Source: CAYQAJ01 sp964415245
GTDB lineage: Bacteria > Planctomycetota > Planctomycetia > Pirellulales > Pirellulaceae
Length of the DNA: 8,651 bases
Reading direction: 5' to 3'
Assembly: GCA_964415245.1 (NCBI GenBank)
Contig: CAYQAJ010000227.1
Location: forward strand, 1 to 8,651
This document shows positions 1 through 4,545 of this stretch, in pieces. The notes under the pieces were generated by a model, which was not told where the DNA came from, did no database searches, and was given only the letters and a program-made list of their open reading frames with translations. A program made the translations under genes and the position numbers. How positions within the stretch are numbered: the stretch's first letter is position 1; every line of letters starts with the position of its first letter.

Positions 1-1
1 C

Positions 2-535
2 GAAGAGCGGCTGGCCAAGCTCTCCGGCGGCGTGGCCAAGGTGAACGTCGGCGCGGCAACCGAAAGCGAAATGAAGGAACGCAAGGCCCGAGTCGAAGAT
101 GCACTGCACGCCACCCGCGCCGCGGTGGAAGAGGGCATCCTGCCCGGCGGCGGTGTCGCGCTGCTGCGGGCCGCGGCCTCGCTCAAGCCGGGCGACGACC
201 TGCCGCACGACGAACAAGTCGGGTACAAGATCGTGCTGCGTGCGTGCCGCGCTCCGCTGACTCTCATTGCCGCGAACGCTGGCCAGGACGGCGGCATCGT
301 GTGCGAGAAGGTGTTGGAAGGCAAAGGTAACTACGGCTACAACGCGCTGACCGACGTGTACGAGGACCTGGTTAAGGCAGGCGTCATCGACCCCACCAAG
401 GTCGCGCGGCACGCACTTGCCAATGCCGCCAGCGTCTCAACGCTGCTACTGACCAGCGACGCCCTGATCGCCGAAAAGCCCAAGGACGACAAGGGCAAGA
501 AGGCCGGCCACGGCGGCGACTACGATATGTATTGA
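2..535 (+). CDS. groEL: Chaperonin GroEL, C-terminal part (5' end outside window)
   Basis: This is the last 177 codons of a 60-kDa chaperonin (Hsp60), the ATP-driven folding chamber of the cytosol that works with GroES. The open frame runs in from the left edge, beginning EERLAKLSGGVAKVNVGAAT, so the GTG at 32 is an internal valine and not a start. Visible family features are VEDALHATRAAVEEG, whose Asp corresponds to the catalytic Asp398 of E. coli GroEL, the PGGGVALLRA loop, and the NYGYNALTDVYEDLVKAGVIDP segment of the equatorial domain. The frame ends at TGA 533-535. The tail (GKKAGHGGDYDMY) lacks the Gly-Gly-Met repeats of the main chaperonin of many bacteria. Planctomycetes commonly carry several groEL paralogues, so this may be one of several copies. 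An intrinsic terminator lies about 140 bp downstream, with a palindromic repeat in between. Confidence 0.97.
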   Translation, partial: EERLAKLSGGVAKVNVGAATESEMKERKARVEDALHATRAAVEEGILPGGGVALLRAAASLKPGDDLPHDEQVGYKIVLRACRAPLTLIAANAGQDGGIVCEKVLEGKGNYGYNALTDVYEDLVKAGVIDPTKVARHALANAASVSTLLLTSDALIAEKPKDDKGKKAGHGGDYDMY

Positions 536-542
536 GAGTGGA

Positions 543-623
543 TCGAAAACCGCCGGGGACTGGCTCGCTTTGCGCAGTCCGCAGAGCAAAGTGTGCCTGT
601 CCCTTCTCCGAGACGGTTTTCGA
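543..623. repeat. Family 2 long palindromic element, copy 1 (downstream of groEL)
   Basis: This is an 81-nt nested inverted repeat starting 7 bp after the groEL stop. The outer arms TCGAAAACCG (543-552) and CGGTTTTCGA (614-623) are perfect complements over 10 bp. They enclose a second inverted repeat, GGGGACTGGCTCGCTTTGC (555-573) against GCAAAGTGTGCCTGTCCC (586-603), which pairs except for two mismatches and a G-T wobble. A second copy with the same architecture lies at 3600-3701 inside the MFS gene. There is no T-run directly after the outer arm, so it is not a standard terminator. It is most likely a REP/MITE-like element; a role in the groEL transcript 3' end is possible. Confidence 0.85.
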
Positions 624-674
624 GTAAGTCACTAATCGGCACTCCCGCACAATTCGGGTAGCCGTCTATGCAAC

Positions 675-713
675 GACCCGGCGATTGGACAACCGATCGC
701 CGGGTCTTTAATT
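675..713 (+). terminator. Rho-independent terminator, probably of groEL
   Basis: GACCCGGCGAT (675-685) pairs perfectly with ATCGCCGGGTC (696-706). Counting a T-G wobble and two further G-C pairs, the stem reaches 14 bp with an ACAA loop at 689-692. It is followed at once by a short T-rich tail (TCTTTAATT, ending at 713). This is the best intrinsic terminator in the window and sits about 140 bp after the groEL stop on the same strand. Confidence 0.85.
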
Positions 714-768
714 GCGCGAGCTGACAGCTTCGGAATGCCGAGTTTGTCTCGCCGCCTTTCGCCTCCCG

Positions 769-815
769 CGCCGCGCGGCGACAATAATCGTCGTCTCTCG
801 CTCCGCGAGAGAACG
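769..815. repeat. Clustered palindromes in the groEL-dehydratase gap
   Basis: CGCCGCGCGGCG (769-780) is a perfect 12-bp palindrome. It is followed by a hairpin with an 8-bp perfect stem, TCTCTCGC (794-801) and GCGAGAGA (805-812), and a TCC loop. A CG/CG pair beyond a one-base bulge extends it to 792-815. No T-tract follows on either strand, so a terminator is unlikely. It may be a third palindromic repeat family, but only one copy is present here. Confidence 0.55.
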
Positions 816-850
816 TGCACTGCGCAGAGTGAAAGAAGCCACCAGACGCC

Positions 851-890
851 ACAAACACGGACGAGCACGGACCAACACAGACCCGCACGG
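851..890. repeat. Degenerate 10-bp tandem repeat, four units
   Basis: Four consecutive decamers read ACAAACACGG, ACGAGCACGG, ACCAACACAG and ACCCGCACGG. Each has the form AC-N-N-R-CAC-R-G, and a fifth unit begins ACGCGACC before similarity is lost. The tract is non-coding, lies 36-75 bp before the dehydratase start, and its period is close to one helical turn. No function is evident. Confidence 0.75.
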
Positions 891-905
891 ACGCGACCAT
901 TCCCT

Positions 906-925
906 AATCCCCAATCCCCAATCCC
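906..925. repeat. 7-bp tandem repeat (AATCCCC) abutting the dehydratase start codon
   Basis: Two full AATCCCC units (906-912, 913-919) and a six-base third unit (920-925) run directly into the ATG at 926. The tract fills the place where a Shine-Dalgarno sequence would be, and none is visible. Gain or loss of a unit by slippage would change the leader length but not the reading frame. Confidence 0.75.
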
Positions 926-2959
926 ATGTCCACTCCAAAGCACTCCGCCGCAATCGCCTCTCCCCTCGACCGCCTCGAAGCGCCGAACGACGCGCTCTAC
1001 GAAATCCAAACGGCCGCGCCCGGACCGCAGGGAACCATGCCGCTGTCCGACGAAATGCTCCGCCTCTGGCCCAGCGGCGACCTGTTCGGCCTCACCCAAA
1101 ACGCCGGCATGGGCTGGAAGCCCGAGGACATGCTCGGCCCGCAGTTCCTGCTGCTTAGCACACAGGGTGGCGTCCGCGCGCCCGACGGCACTCCCATCGC
1201 CCTCGGCTATCACACGGGCCATTGGGAAGTGGGGCTCTTGGTCGAAGCGGCGGCGCGCGAGATCAAGCGACTGGGCGGTTTGCCCTTTGCCGCCATGTGC
1301 AGCGATCCGTGCGATGGCCGCACGCAGGGTACCACCGGCATGTTCGACTCGCTCCCCTACCGCAACGACGCGGCCCTGGTAATGCGTCGGCTCATTCGCT
1401 CGCTCCCCACGCGGCGCGGCGTGCTGGGTTGCGCCACTTGCGACAAGGGCCTTCCCGCCACGATGATCGCGATGGCGGCCATGCACGATCTGCCCGGCGT
1501 GCTGGTGCCCGGCGGAGTCACGCTGCCCCCCGAGCATGGCGAAGACGCCGGCGCGGTGCAAACGATCGGCGCCCGATACGCCCACGGAGATATCACGCTC
1601 GAAGAGGCGTCGGCCGCCGCGTGTACCGCCTGCGCCACGGCCGGCGGCGGATGCCAGTTCATGGGCACGGCCGCCACGTCGCAGGTGGTGGCCGAAGCGC
1701 TCGGCATGGCGCTGCCCCATTCGGCGCTGGCCCCCAGCGGGCAGCCCATCTGGCTCGACAACGCCACCCGCAGTGCCCAGGCACTGTGGAACCTGGCCGA
1801 GCGCGGCATCACGATGCGCGACATCGTTACCGAGGGCGCCGTGCACAACGCCATGGTCGCGCACGCGGCGGTCGGCGGTTCGACCAATTTGCTGTTGCAC
1901 ATTCCGGCCATCGCGTTTGCCGCAGGACTGTCGCGCCCCACGATCGACGACTGGAACAAAGTCAACCGCAGCGTGCCGCGCTTCGTCGACGTGCTGCCCA
2001 ACGGGCCGAAGAACCATTTCACCGTGCGGATGTTTTTAGCGGGCGGCGTTCCCGAAGTGATGTTGCACCTTCGCCGCCTCGGTTTGCTCAAGCTCGACGT
2101 GATGACCGCCGCCGCCGCGCCGCTGGGCGAAGTGCTCGACCGCTGGGAAAAGTCAGCCCGCCGCCACAAGCTGCGCGAGCTGCTCCAGCGCCGCGAAAAC
2201 ATCGACCCCGACGACGTGATCATCCCGCCCGAGGAAGCCCGCCGCCGCGGTATGACCAGCACCGTCTGCTTTCCCGTGGGCAACGTCTGCCCCGAGGGCT
2301 CGGTCATCAAGGCCACGTCGATCGACGCTTCGCTGGTCGATACGGACGGCGTGTACCGCAAGACTGGCCCGGCCCGCGTGTTCACCACCGAGCGTGCCGC
2401 CGTCGCCGCGATCAAGGGGCAGACCGACCGCCCCGTCAAACCCGGCGACGTGGTGGTTCTGGCCGGCCGCGGGCCACACGGTTCCGGCATGGAGGAAACC
2501 TACCAGATCACCTCGGCGCTAAAATTTCTCAAATGGGGGCGCGACGTGGCCGCAGTCACTGATGCCCGATTCTCGGGCGTCAGCACCGGCGCGTGTATCG
2601 GGCACGTTGGACCCGAAGCGCTGGCCGGCGGACCGATCGGCAAGTTGCGCGACGGCGATTTGGTTCAGATCGTAGTCGATCGCAAGAACCTCACCGGCTC
2701 CGTCGATTTTGTCGGCGACGAAAAGCGCCGCTTCTCTCCCGAAGAGGGAGCGCGCATCTTGGCCGAGCGCCCGCCGCGCGACGACCTTCGCCCCGACGAT
2801 CGCCTACCCGACGACACCCGCCTGTGGGCCGCGCTGCAAGCAGTCGGTGGCGGCACCTGGGGCGGCTGCGTGTACGACACGGACCGCATCATCGAGACCC
2901 TCACCGCCGGCCGCCAAGCGCTCGCGTCGCGCTCGTCCGAGAAGCCGCCAAAACGCTAA
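926..2959 (+). CDS. yjhG: YjhG/YagF-family dehydratase (probable D-xylonate dehydratase)
   Basis: This 677-residue protein belongs to the IlvD/Edd iron-sulfur dehydratase superfamily, in the YjhG/YagF branch. E. coli members (about 655 residues) dehydrate D-xylonate to 2-keto-3-deoxy-D-xylonate in the cytosol. From memory of E. coli YjhG the match runs end to end, for example PSGDLFG (49-55), DPCDGRTQGTTGMFDSLPYR (127-146), VLPNGP (356-361), and DARFSGVSTGACIGHVGPEA (546-565) near the catalytic serine. The expected cluster cysteines are C129 (CDG), C172 (CDK, with the adjacent lysine expected near Mg2+) and C243 (GGGC). The ATG at 926 is the only start upstream of the conserved region, but it has no Shine-Dalgarno and abuts a 7-bp tandem repeat. 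No xylose dehydrogenase or other pathway gene is in the window, so the substrate is inferred from family; another sugar acid is possible. It is convergent with the MFS gene, 57 bp away. Confidence 0.92.
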   Translation: MSTPKHSAAIASPLDRLEAPNDALYEIQTAAPGPQGTMPLSDEMLRLWPSGDLFGLTQNAGMGWKPEDMLGPQFLLLSTQGGVRAPDGTPIALGYHTGHWEVGLLVEAAAREIKRLGGLPFAAMCSDPCDGRTQGTTGMFDSLPYRNDAALVMRRLIRSLPTRRGVLGCATCDKGLPATMIAMAAMHDLPGVLVPGGVTLPPEHGEDAGAVQTIGARYAHGDITLEEASAAACTACATAGGGCQFMGTAATSQVVAEALGMALPHSALAPSGQPIWLDNATRSAQALWNLAERGITMRDIVTEGAVHNAMVAHAAVGGSTNLLLHIPAIAFAAGLSRPTIDDWNKVNRSVPRFVDVLPNGPKNHFTVRMFLAGGVPEVMLHLRRLGLLKLDVMTAAAAPLGEVLDRWEKSARRHKLRELLQRRENIDPDDVIIPPEEARRRGMTSTVCFPVGNVCPEGSVIKATSIDASLVDTDGVYRKTGPARVFTTERAAVAAIKGQTDRPVKPGDVVVLAGRGPHGSGMEETYQITSALKFLKWGRDVAAVTDARFSGVSTGACIGHVGPEALAGGPIGKLRDGDLVQIVVDRKNLTGSVDFVGDEKRRFSPEEGARILAERPPRDDLRPDDRLPDDTRLWAALQAVGGGTWGGCVYDTDRIIETLTAGRQALASRSSEKPPKR

Positions 2960-2966
2960 TGTCACC

Positions 2967-2998
2967 CCCAAGCCCACGGATTGCATCCGTGGGTTCCG
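2967..2998 (+). repeat. Family 1 CAAG hairpin repeat, copy A
   Basis: CCCACGGAT (2973-2981) and ATCCGTGGG (2985-2993) form a perfect 9-bp stem around a TGC loop. The stem is preceded by CCCAAG and followed by TTCCG. It lies between the convergent dehydratase and MFS genes, 13 bp after the dehydratase stop, and close to a separate perfect palindrome GCGTGCGCACGC at 3002-3013. It could act as a two-way 3'-end hairpin, but no T-run follows on either strand. Confidence 0.9.
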
Positions 2999-3016
2999 TC
3001 CGCGTGCGCACGCCAC

Positions 3017-4420
3017 TCACGCCGCTGCCGCCTCATTCCTCGCCGCAGGCACGCGCACGCCGATCAACAGCGCCGCTGCCGCGAGCGCCATCGCCGCGCC
3101 CCAGCCAAACGCTGCGGGCGCCCCCCACTTCTCGTACAACAGGCCGAACAGCAGACTGGCCGGCAGGGCCGACACGCCGATCGCCAGGTTGAACCAGCCA
3201 AAGGCCGATCCTTTCCGCCCCTCGGGTGCAAGCCGCGCGACCAGCGTCCGCTCGGCCGGCTCCGAGAGCGCGTAAAAAACTCCGTACACGAGGAACAGCG
3301 CCCACGCCTGCCACGCATGCGTCGCCAGCGCGAACGCGAGGTATACGCCCGCGTAAACTAACCAGCCGAGCAGGATCGGCACGCGCGGGCCGACGCGATC
3401 GACCCATCGCCCTGCCAGCACGTTGCCGCCGCTCTTGACGACGTGGAACACAAACCATAACAGCGGAAGCAGCGCGACCGGCACGCCCAGCTCGCCCGCC
3501 CGCCACAATAGAAACGCGTCGCTCGAATTGCCCAGCGTGAATACTAAAAGCGCCGCCAGGTACAAACGAAAACTGTTGCTCATCGGCGACGGCGCCGGCC
3601 GAAGACCATCGGGGACTGGCGAACCTTGCTGGGGGACTGGCTCATTTTGCGGAGTCCGCGGAGCAAAATGTGCCTGTCCCCTTTGCTCAGGACGGTCTTC
3701 GTCGAAACTCGATGCCTGGTCGCCCGCCTCGTCTCGCACCTTCGCCCGCTCGCGCAGTCCCACCGCCACCAGCAGCACCACGGCCAAACCCGGCACGAGC
3801 GTCAAAGCGAACAGCCACCGCAACTGCCCCGGCCACAACAGCAGAAACGCAGTCGCCAACAACGGGCCGATCGCCGCTCCCAGGTGATCCATCCCTCGGT
3901 GAAACCCGAACGCCCGCCCGTGCATGTCGGCCGACGTCGAATCGGCCAACAGCGCATCGCGCGGCGCCGTTCGCACCCCCTTGCCCATGCGGTCGGCCGA
4001 GCGAATCACCAACACCTGCCACGGAAACGACACCACGGCGATGATCGGCCGCGCCACTGCCGCCAGCGCGTAGCCGAACATCACGAACCCCTTGCGCCGC
4101 GGCGCCCGATCGGAGAGCGCCCCGAACCACGGTTTCAAGAGGCTGGAGGCCGAGTCGGCAATCCCCTCGATGATGCCGAGCTGCCAGAGATTGCCCCTCA
4201 GCACCGAGATGAGAAACTGCGGCAGCAGCGGAAAGATCATCTCGCTGGCCACGTCGTTCAAACAGCTCGCCCACCCCAATACTTTCACATTCCGCGGCAA
4301 CGGCCGATGCGCAGCCTGCGCCTCTTCGAACTTGGGCTCCGGCGACGTTTCCGATGATTCTGCCATCTGCGTTGTCAACTCGTTGAAGAAGAAACTGTCA
4401 GATACCCCGTGCGAATTCAT
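3017..4420 (-). CDS. Major facilitator superfamily transporter with a repeat-derived central loop
   Basis: This 467-residue inner-membrane transporter is of the 12-helix MFS type. The N-terminal half holds SCLNDVASEMIFPLLPQFL (52-70), GIIEGIADSASSLLK (82-96), the MFS motif-A loop FGALSDRAPRRKG (99-111), and DRMGKGVRTAPRDALLADS (143-161) with FHRGMDHLGAAIGPL (173-187). The second half starts near 284 (FRLYLAALLVFTLGNSSDAFLL) and has a second motif-A-like loop, AGRWVDRVGPRV (336-347). The substrate is unknown; relatives are annotated only as MFS or putative efflux proteins. The loop joining the halves (about 223-283) is unusually long and hydrophilic because residues 240-274 are encoded by a palindromic repeat (3600-3701). 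The start is uncertain: neither ATG 4420 nor the in-frame ATG at 4366 has a clear ribosome site, and the extra 18 residues are unlike the rest. It is divergent from the WD40 gene and convergent with the dehydratase. Confidence 0.9.
   Translation of the reverse strand: MNSHGVSDSFFFNELTTQMAESSETSPEPKFEEAQAAHRPLPRNVKVLGWASCLNDVASEMIFPLLPQFLISVLRGNLWQLGIIEGIADSASSLLKPWFGALSDRAPRRKGFVMFGYALAAVARPIIAVVSFPWQVLVIRSADRMGKGVRTAPRDALLADSTSADMHGRAFGFHRGMDHLGAAIGPLLATAFLLLWPGQLRWLFALTLVPGLAVVLLVAVGLRERAKVRDEAGDQASSFDEDRPEQRGQAHFAPRTPQNEPVPQQGSPVPDGLRPAPSPMSNSFRLYLAALLVFTLGNSSDAFLLWRAGELGVPVALLPLLWFVFHVVKSGGNVLAGRWVDRVGPRVPILLGWLVYAGVYLAFALATHAWQAWALFLVYGVFYALSEPAERTLVARLAPEGRKGSAFGWFNLAIGVSALPASLLFGLLYEKWGAPAAFGWGAAMALAAAALLIGVRVPAARNEAAAA
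3600..3701. repeat. Family 2 long palindromic element, copy 2 (inside MFS coding sequence)
   Basis: The outer arms CGAAGACC (3600-3607) and GGTCTTCG (3694-3701) are perfect complements. The inner arms GGGGACTGGCTCATTTTGC (3632-3650) and GCAAAATGTGCCTGTCCCC (3663-3681) pair at 17 of 19 positions. TCCGCGGA (3655-3662) is palindromic in the centre. An extra partial left arm, GGGGACTGGC, sits at 3611-3620. Relative to copy 1 at 543-623, an outer-stem A-T pair is G-C here and an inner C-G pair is T-A, so pairing is kept. It spans 102 nt (34 codons) and is read through without a stop on the minus strand. Confidence 0.88.
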
Positions 4421-4449
4421 GGCGCCGGCGCATGCCAGGGCACGAATAA

Positions 4450-4479
4450 TTTGGTACTAAACGACCAAAAATGGTACCG
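4450..4479. promoter_or_regulatory. Inverted repeats between divergent MFS and WD40 genes (possible operator)
   Basis: The divergent gap 4421-4542 contains an AT-richer stretch with TTTGGT (4450-4455) and ACCAAA (4464-4469), an inverted repeat with an 8-bp spacer. An overlapping GGTAC (4453-4457) and GTACC (4474-4478) form a second inverted pair. Such symmetry in a divergent promoter region is typical of regulator binding sites. No convincing -35/-10 pair could be placed, so this is a candidate only. Confidence 0.35.
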
Positions 4480-4495
4480 TGGCGATAGGGGCATA

Positions 4496-4524
4496 CCCAC
4501 GCATGGCAATGCGTGGGCTTGAAT
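4496..4524 (-). repeat. Family 1 CAAG hairpin repeat, copy B (diverged, compensated stem)
   Basis: CCCACGCAT (4496-4504) and ATGCGTGGG (4509-4517) form a perfect 9-bp stem with a GGCA loop. CTTGAAT (4518-4524) is the reverse complement of the ATTCAAG flank of copy D. Compared with the other copies, the seventh stem base is C instead of G and its partner is G instead of C, so the base pair is preserved by a double change. The TTCCG flank is lost. It lies in the leader of the WD40 gene, 25 bp before the start. Confidence 0.82.
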
Positions 4525-4530
4525 CGCGCC

Positions 4531-4545
4531 GAGGAAAGGCCCGTG
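4531..4545 (+). promoter_or_regulatory. Shine-Dalgarno fixing the WD40 gene start at GTG 4543
   Basis: GAGGA (4531-4535) within GAGGAAAGG lies 7 bp before the GTG at 4543. The alternative in-frame GTG at 4513 falls inside the right arm of hairpin copy B and would put ten residues ahead of the signal peptide. The GTG at 4543 is therefore preferred. Confidence 0.75.

Noticed and set aside
624..720. tRNA gene near the groEL terminator
   Set aside because: The stem at 675-706 is a single terminator hairpin; no cloverleaf, T-loop (TTCRA) or anticodon arm could be fitted.
632..2017. Long minus-strand open frame (461 codons) opposite the dehydratase
   Set aside because: It is a shadow of the dehydratase in GC-rich DNA: arginine/glycine/alanine-rich, no recognisable domain, and it extends through the terminator and tandem repeats.
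1222..2562. Plus-strand open frame of 446 codons inside the dehydratase
   Set aside because: Out-of-frame, extremely arginine-rich translation of a strongly supported gene; no independent start signal or family resemblance.
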